Shown here piece after piece: positions 56,823 through 64,000 of a DNA stretch of 64,000 nt (position 1 is the first letter of the stretch; each line of letters starts with the position of its first letter). The notes beneath the pieces were generated by a model. That model was not told where the DNA came from. It worked only from the letters and a program-made list of their open reading frames with translations, and did not search any database. The DNA is from Lactobacillus kalixensis DSM 16043 (GTDB taxonomy: Bacteria > Bacillota > Bacilli > Lactobacillales > Lactobacillaceae). Location of the stretch: positions 46,530 to 110,529 of the forward strand of contig NZ_AZFM01000003.1 in assembly GCF_001434335.1 (NCBI RefSeq). Reading direction: 5' to 3'. A program made the translations under genes and the position numbers.

Positions 56823-56855
56823 AAAAAAAGAGATTGATGTTCAATCTCTTTTTTA
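56823..56855. terminator. Bidirectional terminator between ccpA and the GDPD gene
   Basis: AAAAAGAGATTGA and TCAATCTCTTTTT pair around TGT(T). Confidence 0.88.
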
Positions 56856-58232
56856 TTGACGGTTGTAAATAATATTATTGAGTCTATTCATAATTGCGGT
56901 AAATGACTGACTTATTTTTGATTGAGGAAGTGGATAAGATAGTAACGCTATATTAGAGTAGCGACTTATTTTAGGTAAATTTTTCAAGATTGTTAATTCT
57001 GCTTTGTTAAAAAATCCGTAGAATAAAATATCTGATGCTTTAATCCAACCATCTTTGGTGTAAAGCCACATACTCTGTGGACTACCATTAAAGTTTTGAA
57101 TTTTATAAGTTTTATCTGGATTAAGATATTTGTTGGTTTTAGCAGTATTTTCAGGATAAGTATAAAGCGGAACCTGTTTATTTGGCTTAGCCACAATGGA
57201 CTTATTTGCATATGGGGTGATATTTTGTGGAGTAAGGTCAAGATTGACGAATTCTGCAGAAATAAAGCTCTTTTCAGCTACCTGATAATAAAGACGATCA
57301 TCAACTCTAACACCATACATAATGTGTAATTTTTGGTTTGGATATACATATTTTTTCTTTGAGATACGAATATAAGGATTAGTTACAATCGGTGTTTTAT
57401 CTTTACCCAAATAAATTGCGGTTCGGTCAATTGCGTATTTTTTTGTGCCCTGTTTTGCTAGTTTGTATTTAAAACCAGTCGCAGGGAAGTTGGTAACAAC
57501 GCCGTCAACATTTTTGTTAATTAACCAATTCCATAAACTAGGTGACTCATCCATCTCTGCCCAAACAAAAACTTGGCGGTGAACTCGGTGGAGCCAGCGA
57601 ATTAAAAAAGGATGATCCTGAATGATGTCTGAGGAAACATTAACAGCGTTTACTTGTGGTAAGTTGCTGAAATTAATTCGCTTTAAGCTACCAACAATTA
57701 GAATTAGATATGCATGTGGCATTAATTTTCTCAAACGAAATAAACTTGCTGCAGAAAAAGAATGAATCATGATTCTATTTTCCATATGATATTTTTTAAC
57801 TACTTTTGCAATTTTATTTTCAAGTTCATAAGAATGATCAATGCTGTGATCAATTTTGGTTTCCAAAACAAATTTAGTATTTGGCCGGTTTTTGTAATAT
57901 TTAAATAATTCATTTAAAGACATTACATGTTCACCGTTATCGTAACGTAGCTGTTTCAGCGATTGAAAAGTATTTTGTGATACAATTGCATGTGTATGAG
58001 TAACGCGGAATAAATCATCGTCGTGGGAGATTACCAGGACACCGTCTTTTGATAAATGCAGGTCTAGTTCGATATAGTCAGCACCGGAATTGAAGGCGGA
58101 GTTATCACTCTGAATAGTTTCTTCAGGATACTTAATTGGATCTCCGCGGTGCCCCACAACAGTGAAGCCGCTTGAAAAAATAAAAATAAAGCTAAAAAGC
58201 AGAACTTTAAGCAATTGGCTTTTTAATTTCAT
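56853..58232 (-). CDS. Exported glycerophosphodiester phosphodiesterase with C-terminal wall-type domain
   Basis: The 459-residue protein has a signal-type N-terminus (MKLKSQLLKVLLFSFIFIFSSGF) and then a GDPD domain with VVGHRGDP, EETIQSD, YIELDLHLSKDG and SHDDDLFRVT, the metal and acid-base positions of the fold. From about residue 275 there are two SH3-like/SLAP-like segments (YYQVAEKSFISAEFVNL; MWLYTKDGWIKASD) that may hold it at the cell wall. It would release glycerol-phosphate from phosphodiesters or lipoteichoic acid. GAGGTG precedes ATG 58232; an upstream extension is spurious. Single gene. Confidence 0.88.
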   Translation of the reverse strand: MKLKSQLLKVLLFSFIFIFSSGFTVVGHRGDPIKYPEETIQSDNSAFNSGADYIELDLHLSKDGVLVISHDDDLFRVTHTHAIVSQNTFQSLKQLRYDNGEHVMSLNELFKYYKNRPNTKFVLETKIDHSIDHSYELENKIAKVVKKYHMENRIMIHSFSAASLFRLRKLMPHAYLILIVGSLKRINFSNLPQVNAVNVSSDIIQDHPFLIRWLHRVHRQVFVWAEMDESPSLWNWLINKNVDGVVTNFPATGFKYKLAKQGTKKYAIDRTAIYLGKDKTPIVTNPYIRISKKKYVYPNQKLHIMYGVRVDDRLYYQVAEKSFISAEFVNLDLTPQNITPYANKSIVAKPNKQVPLYTYPENTAKTNKYLNPDKTYKIQNFNGSPQSMWLYTKDGWIKASDILFYGFFNKAELTILKNLPKISRYSNIALLSYPLPQSKISQSFTAIMNRLNNIIYNRQ

Positions 58233-58321
58233 GTGTACACCTCTATCGCATATAACAATAGCATGGATGTACATTTTTTTCTATTTTTCGCAAATTCTTT
58301 AGAGTAGAACAGGTGTAAGGT

Positions 58322-58654
58322 ATGGAACATCAATACGAAAATTTAGATTTAATTGAAGAGATAACGCGCAAAGATGGTAGTAAGTATTTTGAGATTTCTA
58401 ATATTGATCAAAATGGAATTGCAGAGCTTGCAGCCAATCGCGGTTATATTAAAAGAGTGAAAATTTTACAAGTAAATATTGCTAGAACTAAGCCATTGAT
58501 TACTTATGAAAAATATATCAATGATACTTATGATTTGCAGACTTTGCTTAATGAAGATGATTGGAAAGATCCAAAATGGATTGAATGGGAAAAACCAAAA
58601 GGAAAAATTTTAGATGCCTATAATATGGTGTTAAAGGCTAATCATATTGGCTAG
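58322..58654 (+). CDS. Conserved-looking hypothetical protein, 110 residues
   Basis: A soluble, acidic protein rich in aromatic and charged residues, e.g. the C-terminal stretch DDWKDPKWIEWEKPKGKILDAY. No signal peptide or membrane segment. AGGTG followed by TAAGGT precedes ATG. It is 15 bases upstream of the yunD gene, likely in the same operon. I do not recognise a family. It could be a small regulatory or adaptor protein; there is no sequence evidence for a specific role. Confidence 0.7.
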   Translation: MEHQYENLDLIEEITRKDGSKYFEISNIDQNGIAELAANRGYIKRVKILQVNIARTKPLITYEKYINDTYDLQTLLNEDDWKDPKWIEWEKPKGKILDAYNMVLKANHIG

Positions 58655-58669
58655 AAAGCAGGTTTCTTT

Positions 58670-60043
58670 ATGGAACAGATTCGGATATTGCATACTAATG
58701 ATCTTCATTCACATTTTGAAAACTTCCCCAAAATTGGACGCTATTTAGAAAAAGCGCAAGCTGATCCAACAGTGGATGAAGTTTATACTTTTGACTCTGG
58801 CGATTTTATGGATCGCTCACATCCCTTAACTGATGCAACAGAGGGGCAGTTTAATATTAAGCTAATGAATGGTTTTAAATATACTGCTGGGACAATTGGT
58901 AACAATGAAGGGATATCTAATCCTCACTGGGTGTTAGAGCATCTATTTGATCATGTTGACTATCCCATTTTGCTTTCCAACTTACGTGAAGAAGACGAAA
59001 CTATGCCTAAGTGGGCCAGAGATTACGAAATTATCACGACTAAACAAGGGGCTAGAATTGCTTTAGTTGGTTTAACTGCAGCTTATCCGATGACCTATGG
59101 TCCTAATCACTGGCATATTAAAATGCTAGGTGAAACGATGGATCGAGTTTTGCCTGAAATTGAGGGCAAGTATGATGTTTTGATTTTATTAACACATGTT
59201 GGTTTAAAGATGGATTGCTGGCTTGCTAAACATTATCCTCAAATTGACTTAATTGTCGGTGGTCATAGCCATGATTTACTCAAAAATGGCTTGGAAGTTA
59301 ATGGAGTCTGGATTACGCAGACAGGTAAGTGGGGACATTATGTTGGTGATATTTTAATCGAATTAGAGGATCATAAAGTTAAAAAGATTGTTCCTAGAAC
59401 TTTTGCTACAGCTGAGATGCCTGAAATGCCAGAAGATGAAGAAGTGATTCAAAGTTATCGCATAAAAGGCAAGGAAATTTTAGAGAGTGAAAAAGTTGCA
59501 GATTTACCTGAAAAATTTGAAGGTGATAAGATGGAAGCGATTCAAGTTTCTCTTGATGCAATTGCTGATTTTGCTAAAACTGATTTGGCGATTTTAAGTT
59601 CAGGGCTATTTTTGCATCCGTTCAAAGCGGGGATTTTGACCAAATTCGACTTACAGCACTCTTTGCCGCACCCAATGCATGTCGTGCGCTCAACTTTAAG
59701 GGGTAGCGACTTGTGGCGCTTAGTAATGGAAATTGAAAAGAATCGACATTATTTGGATCATTTTCCTTTGCAAGGGATGAGTTTTAGAGGGAAAATTTTT
59801 GGTCAAATGTACTATAAAGGGATCAAAGTCGATCTGGCTAAGCGAATTGTTTACGTGAATGGCAAAGAGATCGATCCACTGAAAGATTATCAAATTGCTG
59901 GTCTAGATCATTATGTTCTAGTGCCATTTTTCCCAACCTTGTCAATTGTTGGTGAAAATGAATTCCTTTTCCCACAATTTTTAAGAGAAGTTATTGGGAA
60001 TTATTTAGCTAAAAAATATCCATTACCTCAAGAAGTGAAGTAA
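58670..60043 (+). CDS. Metallophosphoesterase, YunD/5'-nucleotidase family
   Basis: The 457-residue protein has an N-terminal calcineurin-like domain with ILHTNDLHSHFEN, FDSGDFMDRS, TIGNNEG and VGGHSHD motifs binding two metals, and a C-terminal 5'-nucleotidase substrate domain. No signal peptide, unlike most 5'-nucleotidases, so it is cytoplasmic, as for B. subtilis YunD. Substrate unknown. It is followed with no gap by a yutD-like gene, then yutF. Confidence 0.88.
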   Translation: MEQIRILHTNDLHSHFENFPKIGRYLEKAQADPTVDEVYTFDSGDFMDRSHPLTDATEGQFNIKLMNGFKYTAGTIGNNEGISNPHWVLEHLFDHVDYPILLSNLREEDETMPKWARDYEIITTKQGARIALVGLTAAYPMTYGPNHWHIKMLGETMDRVLPEIEGKYDVLILLTHVGLKMDCWLAKHYPQIDLIVGGHSHDLLKNGLEVNGVWITQTGKWGHYVGDILIELEDHKVKKIVPRTFATAEMPEMPEDEEVIQSYRIKGKEILESEKVADLPEKFEGDKMEAIQVSLDAIADFAKTDLAILSSGLFLHPFKAGILTKFDLQHSLPHPMHVVRSTLRGSDLWRLVMEIEKNRHYLDHFPLQGMSFRGKIFGQMYYKGIKVDLAKRIVYVNGKEIDPLKDYQIAGLDHYVLVPFFPTLSIVGENEFLFPQFLREVIGNYLAKKYPLPQEVK

Positions 60044-60625
60044 ATGACTAAAAAAGAAGATCAAGAAAATAAATTAGAAGATAAAGAAAACCGTTTTGAA
60101 AAAGAACAACCTTTGCGTCATCCGATGGCTGCTGTTTCAGTTGATGGTGGGAGAATCAAGATTAATAAGCAAGTTTATCGAATTTTGATTAATAAAGCGG
60201 ACGCACTGGATGTAGAAATATTACGTAGAAAATATGACCCATACTTAGATCAATATGATTTTTTGGTAGGGGATATTTCTAGTGAGCATTTGCGGCTGAA
60301 AGGTTTTTATAAAGACATTGTTCAGACTGCTATTGATAGAAAAGAAAGAGCAATTGCTGATTATTTGATTGAGTATTGTAATCCGGGCAGTGCTTATTTT
60401 GTGTTAGAATTGATTTCACCGGTGCATCGTTATTCTGGTAAGAGCCAAGAAAAAAATGCTTTTCACCGAAAGAGATATAATAAGCAGAATAAGAATAACT
60501 TTAAGAATAATTTCAAAAAGCGGAGAGTTCATAAGACAAACTTCAAGAAAAAGTCAGTGGCTGTACAGAAGGGGCACGGGCGTAAGCATGCTTTTGTAAT
60601 TAAGAAGAGAAAGGATAGCAAGTAA
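60044..60625 (+). CDS. YutD-like protein with long basic tail
   Basis: The central part, about residues 28-130 (ILINKADALDVEILRRKYDPYLDQYDFLVGDISSEHLRLKGFY and DYLIEYCNPGSAYFVLELI), matches the YutD/DUF1027 family. The N-terminal 27 residues are charged. The last 60 residues are rich in Lys, Asn and Arg (NKNNFKNNFKKRRVHKTNFKKK), not part of the core fold, and would suit nucleic-acid binding. At 193 residues it is about twice the core domain. Function unknown. ATG directly follows the yunD stop; yutF starts next to its stop. Confidence 0.82.
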   Translation: MTKKEDQENKLEDKENRFEKEQPLRHPMAAVSVDGGRIKINKQVYRILINKADALDVEILRRKYDPYLDQYDFLVGDISSEHLRLKGFYKDIVQTAIDRKERAIADYLIEYCNPGSAYFVLELISPVHRYSGKSQEKNAFHRKRYNKQNKNNFKNNFKKRRVHKTNFKKKSVAVQKGHGRKHAFVIKKRKDSK

Positions 60626-61396
60626 GTGAAAGATTACCGTGTATTTTTAATCGATTTGGATGGAACTGTCTACCGAGGAAACGAAACTGTTGAATCAGGG
60701 GTACGTTTTGTTCATCGACTAGATAAAGCAGGCAAGGACTATCTTTTTTTAACGAACAATACTACTAGAACGCCGCAGATGGTAGTTGACAAATTGAAGG
60801 GCCATGGCATCGAAACGGATGTTGAACATGTTTATACCCCCAGTATGGCTACGGTGAGCTACATTTTAGAACATAGTCATAAGAAAAAAGTTGGTGTTTA
60901 TATAATTGGCGAAATCGGTTTGTGGAGTCAGTTGTTAAGCCGGCCTGAATTTGAATTAAACGAGAAAAATCCAGACTATGTTATTGTTGGGATGGATACT
61001 GATTTGACATACCATAAAGTCCGCGTAGCAACGAGAGCAATTCGTAATGGAGCAACTTTTATTGGAACTAATGCAGATATGAATTTGCCTTTAGGGGATG
61101 AATTTGTTCCAGGTAATGGCTCTCAATGTGCAATGATTGCAGCCGCAAGCGGACAAGCGCCTCTGTATATTGGAAAACCAGAATCTATTATTGTTGAGAT
61201 GGCACTTGAAAAAGTTGGGTACGATAAAAACAATGCGATTTTAGTTGGCGATAATTATGATACTGATATCAGAGCTGGTTTTAATAGCGGTGTTGATCAG
61301 TTACTGACTTTGACAGGTATTACTAAAAAAAGCGATATTGTAGAGAAAAAACAACCTACGATTGTTGTAAACAATTTAGATGAATATGAAATATGA
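60626..61396 (+). CDS. HAD-family phosphatase, NagD/YutF type
   Basis: The 256-residue protein has the HAD nucleophile motif FLIDLDGTVYRGNE (Asp at about residue 10 and the second Asp two later), FLTNNTTRTPQ, a C2 cap with GTNADMNLP, and IGKPESIIVEMALEK...ILVGDNYDTDIRAG. It belongs to the NagD-like subfamily (B. subtilis YutF), general sugar or nucleotide phosphatases. GTG 60626 follows AAAGGATAGCAAGTAA. The DUF1461 start overlaps its stop (ATGATG). Confidence 0.92.
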   Translation: MKDYRVFLIDLDGTVYRGNETVESGVRFVHRLDKAGKDYLFLTNNTTRTPQMVVDKLKGHGIETDVEHVYTPSMATVSYILEHSHKKKVGVYIIGEIGLWSQLLSRPEFELNEKNPDYVIVGMDTDLTYHKVRVATRAIRNGATFIGTNADMNLPLGDEFVPGNGSQCAMIAAASGQAPLYIGKPESIIVEMALEKVGYDKNNAILVGDNYDTDIRAGFNSGVDQLLTLTGITKKSDIVEKKQPTIVVNNLDEYEI

Positions 61397-62001
61397 TGAA
61401 AAACAATAATCCTTTAATAGCCTTATATCATTTACTATTTGCCATATCTTCAAGTGTAGTAGGGGCAATTATTGCTAGTTGGCCCTTGCTTTGGATTTTT
61501 ATGTTAGTGCAAAAAACTAATGAAACTGTAAATATGTCTATTTTAAAAGTAATGCATAACTACAATCAGTTGATGTGGTATTTGATGTGGCCTTTTAAAA
61601 CAAAACTAAAAATGGATAACTTTCCTACGTCACGCGATGCTGCACAACATTTTGCAGATTGTAAAAGGCTATTTTTGCTGGCGATTGTTGTCTTTATTGT
61701 GTGCTTGATTATGTATTTGATTGCTCGAAAAGATCAAAAAAGGAACTTGCTTAATTTGGATAAAACTTGGGCATTACTTTTCTTAATCTTACCCGTGGCG
61801 ATCTTACCTTTTGCTATGGCAAACTTTGATACATTTTTTGCAACCTTTCATCATATTTTTTTCTCAAATAGTAATTGGTTGTTTGATCCAACGACGGATC
61901 CGATTATCAATGTTCTGACCGAAGGGTTTTTTGCCTCTTGCTTTGCAGTAAGTGGGATTATCTATGAGTTGTTTTTTGCCGCAAAACTATTGCAAAAATA
62001 A
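61393..62001 (+). CDS. DUF1461 integral membrane protein
   Basis: The 202-residue protein has about five membrane segments and the marker region near the C-terminus FDTFFATFHHIFFSNSNWLFDPTTDPIINVLTEGFF, which matches the DUF1461 (TIGR01906) pattern of F-x-x-F-H and NWxFDP. In Firmicutes it follows yutF-like genes, as here. Function unknown. ATG overlaps the yutF stop. Its stop sits in the left arm of the terminator. Confidence 0.88.
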   Translation: MMKNNNPLIALYHLLFAISSSVVGAIIASWPLLWIFMLVQKTNETVNMSILKVMHNYNQLMWYLMWPFKTKLKMDNFPTSRDAAQHFADCKRLFLLAIVVFIVCLIMYLIARKDQKRNLLNLDKTWALLFLILPVAILPFAMANFDTFFATFHHIFFSNSNWLFDPTTDPIINVLTEGFFASCFAVSGIIYELFFAAKLLQK

Positions 62002-62030
62002 AAGGAGTTCCTTAATGGAACTCCTTTTTG
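61999..62030. terminator. Bidirectional terminator that contains both stop codons
   Basis: AAAGGAGTTCC and GGAACTCCTTT pair around TTAAT. The DUF1461 stop ends at 62001 and the DedA stop lies at 62012-62014 in the loop. Confidence 0.9.
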
Positions 62031-62662
62031 AGTGAAATTCTTTTTCTTAATGCAACGATTATGATCGGAACTACTGAAACTAAAATAATTGCAATAACAA
62101 TCATTGAAAAATGGTCTTTTACAAATGGAATATTACCGAAGAAGTAACCGATTGTTGTAAATAAACCAGTCCAAAGTATTCCGCCGACAATATTGTAAGT
62201 GATAAAACGGCCGTAATGCATTTTGCTTCCACCAGAAATAAATGGGACAAATGTCCTGATGAAAGGAATAAATCGACCGACTACAATGGTAATTGGTCCA
62301 TGTCGTTCAAAAAATTTTTCAGCTGCCAATCTATTTTTTTGATTAATGAGTTTATTAAACCAGGAATGCTTTTGTCCAGCATGAGTTGACCAATAACCAA
62401 GATGATAGTTTACTGTATCTCCAATGATTGCAGCTAATGTTACGACTAGATAAATCACCCAAATGTTGAGCTGATAGCGCGGATTCGCAGCCATCGCACT
62501 TGCGGCAAAGATTAGTGAATCACCGGGTAGAAAAGGAAAGATAACTAGTCCTGTTTCTATAAAGATAATTGCAAAAAGAATTAGATAAGTTGAGCTACCA
62601 AACTGATTAACAATTGTAACTAAGTGATCATCAATGTGAAGGATAAAATCGATCAGGTTCAT
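62012..62662 (-). CDS. DedA family membrane protein
   Basis: The 216-residue protein has the DedA/SNARE-associated fold: FIETGLVIFPFLPGDSLIFAASAMA near the N-terminus, and FFERHGPITIVVGRFIPFIRTFVPFISGGSKMHYGRF near residue 115, with conserved Arg and Gly/Phe pattern. DedA proteins act in lipid-carrier (undecaprenyl phosphate) recycling and envelope homeostasis. AGGAGAG precedes ATG; that site overlaps the stop of the upstream reductase gene, so the two are co-transcribed. Confidence 0.92.
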   Translation of the reverse strand: MNLIDFILHIDDHLVTIVNQFGSSTYLILFAIIFIETGLVIFPFLPGDSLIFAASAMAANPRYQLNIWVIYLVVTLAAIIGDTVNYHLGYWSTHAGQKHSWFNKLINQKNRLAAEKFFERHGPITIVVGRFIPFIRTFVPFISGGSKMHYGRFITYNIVGGILWTGLFTTIGYFFGNIPFVKDHFSMIVIAIILVSVVPIIIVALRKRISLKKEFH

Positions 62663-62671
62663 ATTTCTCTC

Positions 62672-63625
62672 CTACATACTTGTTGAGTGAATTGTTAAAG
62701 TCTTTTCTGGGAAAAGTCTTCGCATAATATCTGTAATTGCAATTTGAGCTTCACCAAAGCCAACACCAATAACAGGAACACGACCTTCATATGTTGCTAT
62801 ATCACCAATTGCATAAATTCCGGAAATGTTTGTTTCCATTGTGCGGGAGACATTAATCCCAGCTCCATTTAATTCAATTCCCCATTTTTTAACAAAACGA
62901 TTGTCTGCTCTAAAACCATAGGCCACAACAATTTGATCAAATTCATGATATTCAATCTCTGAGCTTGCCATCTTTTTGAGGCCGAGCTTCAATTTATTAT
63001 CAACTAGTTCTGCAGTTTTTGGAAGGTACGGCGTCAAAATTTCAACGTTTTTTAAACTACGTAAGTTTTCAACGCTCGACTGCATTCCGCGAAATTCAGA
63101 GCGTCGATGAACTAAAATTACATTTGCTTCTTTAGCTAATTCTTGTGCCCAATCTAGTGCCGAATCTCCGCCTCCAAAAACGCCAATCGTTTGCCCAGCG
63201 AAACTTTCAGGATCTTTAAAGAAATAATGTACACGTTTTTCAGCTTCTGGAGCTATTTTGACTGGGAATTTTTTAGGCTTAAACGCACCAGCCCCAGTTG
63301 CAATAATGATACTTTTTACTAAATATTCATTATCTATGATGAAACTATCCTCATTCTTTTCAATCTCATTTACTCGATGATTAGTTTCAATCTTTGCTTT
63401 TTCAGTGAGTTCTGAAGTGAGACGCTCAATTAATTCATCGGCAGTAATATGATTAAAGACAGGAATATCAGTAATGTCTTTAAATGGGTAGAGCATTTTA
63501 GGTTGTCCACCAATTTCTTCCATAGAATCAAAAATAACGGTTTTTAAGTTATGAAGATGAGCATAATTGGCAGCAAATAATCCAACGGGACCAGCTCCAA
63601 TGATTGCTAAATCAAATTTTTTAAT
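62672..63625 (-). CDS. Ferredoxin/flavodoxin-NADP+ reductase, YumC type
   Basis: The 317-residue flavoprotein has the FAD motif FDLAIIGAGPVGLFAANYA, the NADPH-binding GVFGGGDSALDWA (about residue 155) and a C-terminal ISGIYAIGDIATYEGRVPVIGVGFGEAQIA, as in the thioredoxin-reductase-like FNR family. The CxxC of thioredoxin reductase is absent (GGGDSA stands alone), so this is an FNR. The likely start is an unusual ATT at 63625, with AGGAG eight bases upstream; an ATG at 63667 would add 14 non-conserved residues and has no strong site. The DedA gene follows. Confidence 0.92.
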   Translation of the reverse strand: MKKFDLAIIGAGPVGLFAANYAHLHNLKTVIFDSMEEIGGQPKMLYPFKDITDIPVFNHITADELIERLTSELTEKAKIETNHRVNEIEKNEDSFIIDNEYLVKSIIIATGAGAFKPKKFPVKIAPEAEKRVHYFFKDPESFAGQTIGVFGGGDSALDWAQELAKEANVILVHRRSEFRGMQSSVENLRSLKNVEILTPYLPKTAELVDNKLKLGLKKMASSEIEYHEFDQIVVAYGFRADNRFVKKWGIELNGAGINVSRTMETNISGIYAIGDIATYEGRVPVIGVGFGEAQIAITDIMRRLFPEKTLTIHSTSM

Positions 63626-63792
63626 TTTAAAAACTCCTCTCAATTGCTGATGTATCAACTTTAACATGAATTTCTTTCAAATTCATTGAAAATTTTACTT
63701 GTCAAATCAGACAAAGTAATGTAAATTAATTAAGTCGGCTTCGTAAGAAGTTGATTCAACAAAAAAGATATTTGAAAAAGTTAAAAAAAGAC

Positions 63793-63821
63793 TTGCATTC
63801 ATCTTTTAAAGTTGGTAATAT
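63793..63821 (+). promoter_or_regulatory. rRNA operon promoter P1
   Basis: TTGCAT (63793-63798), a 17-base spacer and TAATAT (63816-63821). Confidence 0.75.
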
Positions 63822-63827
63822 ATTTAA

Positions 63828-63862
63828 CTGTCGTCAGGTGATACAAATCACTTGAGCGACAG
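63828..63862 (+). other. Stem-loop in the P1 leader
   Basis: CTGTCGTCAGGTGA pairs with TCACTTGAGCGACAG (one bulge, two G-U pairs) around TACAAA. No T-run follows, so it is not a simple terminator. It lies between P1 and P2. Confidence 0.6.
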
Positions 63863-63884
63863 AAAAAATAAATCAAATTAATAC

Positions 63885-63912
63885 TTGACAAGAGTTGAGT
63901 TGATTTGATAAA
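63885..63912 (+). promoter_or_regulatory. rRNA operon promoter P2
   Basis: A perfect TTGACA (63885-63890) and, 16 bases on, GATAAA (63907-63912; TAAAAC at spacing 18 is an alternative). The 24 bases upstream are A/T-rich like an UP element. Confidence 0.75.
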
Positions 63913-63914
63913 AC

Positions 63915-64000
63915 ATAAAAGCTGTCTGCTAGAGCAGACAGGCTAGTACCTTGAAAACTGAACAAAGTTTCGCTAAAGTGTGCGGGTGTAAGAACCCAAA
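63915..64000 (+). promoter_or_regulatory. rRNA operon leader (start of an rrn operon outside the window)
   Basis: After P2, CTGTCTGC and GCAGACAG form a hairpin (63922-63941). The stretch TACCTTGAAAACTGAACAAAG (from 63947) has the look of the boxA-containing leader that precedes 16S rRNA in lactobacilli. The mature 16S start is not reached within the window. Confidence 0.75.

Noticed and set aside
63828..63862. Terminator between rrn P1 and P2
   Set aside because: The stem is strong but followed by AGAAAAAATAAA on the plus strand rather than a T-run.

Overview
The window reads as chromosomal DNA of a low-GC Gram-positive bacterium of the Lactobacillaceae, most like the Lactobacillus gasseri/johnsonii group. 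This placement is inferred from AT-rich codon use, A/G-rich ribosome binding sites, frequent GTG/TTG starts, a tRNA-sensing T-box leader, the divergent pepQ-ccpA pair, an ECF-type vitamin transporter component and many gene orders shared with Bacillus subtilis. No sequence search was possible. Nearly all of the window is core genome. I see no insertion sequence, prophage, CRISPR array or tRNA gene.

Layout. 1-3.6 kb: the end of a PhoU-like gene, a small membrane protein, the L10 leader with rplJ-rplL, a voltage-sensor-like potassium channel and an RsmC-type methyltransferase. 3.6-14.2 kb: the conserved replication, repair and translation block tadA, SRP RNA, dnaX, ybaB, recR, yaaL, tmk, darA, holB, yabA, rsmI, then an acyl-ACP thioesterase, a FolT-like ECF S component, and tsaB-rimI-tsaD for t6A tRNA modification. 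14.2-18.7 kb: a lone class III CoA-transferase, a short AT-rich stretch with broken micro-ORFs, an ABC-F ATPase (YdiF type) and rex. 18.8-23.4 kb: a divergent sucrose locus (scrR-scrB / scrA) with clear operators and a cre site. 23.5-27.5 kb: a LytTR regulator with a LiaF-like partner behind an AgrA-style tandem operator, then groES-groEL with two CIRCE elements. 27.7-31.6 kb: a P-type proton ATPase, a PPK2 polyphosphate kinase and a truncated alcohol dehydrogenase.

31.7-38.4 kb: mutS-mutL-ruvA-ruvB-yajC. MutL has lost the C-terminal endonuclease signature motifs. 38.5-50.2 kb: zwf-dinB, nrnA-cshB, a T-box in front of alaS, then ireB-ruvX-DUF1292, mutS2 and trxA. 50.2-54.5 kb: mscL, yslB, murI-rdgB, an MscS channel and a DUF948/YtxH pair. 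54.5-58.2 kb: pepQ divergent from ccpA over a perfect cre palindrome, then an exported glycerophosphodiesterase. 58.3-62 kb: an orphan gene and the yunD-yutD-yutF-DUF1461 operon. 62-63.7 kb: a flavin reductase (YumC type) and a DedA protein on the minus strand. 63.7-64 kb: the tandem-promoter leader of an rRNA operon that begins just outside the window.

The genes serve mainly housekeeping. The regulated modules are sugar use (ScrR, CcpA), redox sensing (Rex), heat shock (CIRCE/HrcA), envelope stress (LytTR-LiaF), amino-acid supply (T-box) and ribosome supply (L10 leader, rrn P1/P2). I did not find a large undescribed system. The least expected items are the MutL C-terminus, a probable ATT start codon, the LytTR tandem operator, a CIRCE element that doubles as a terminator, and a homopolymer-broken small membrane gene behind a consensus promoter.
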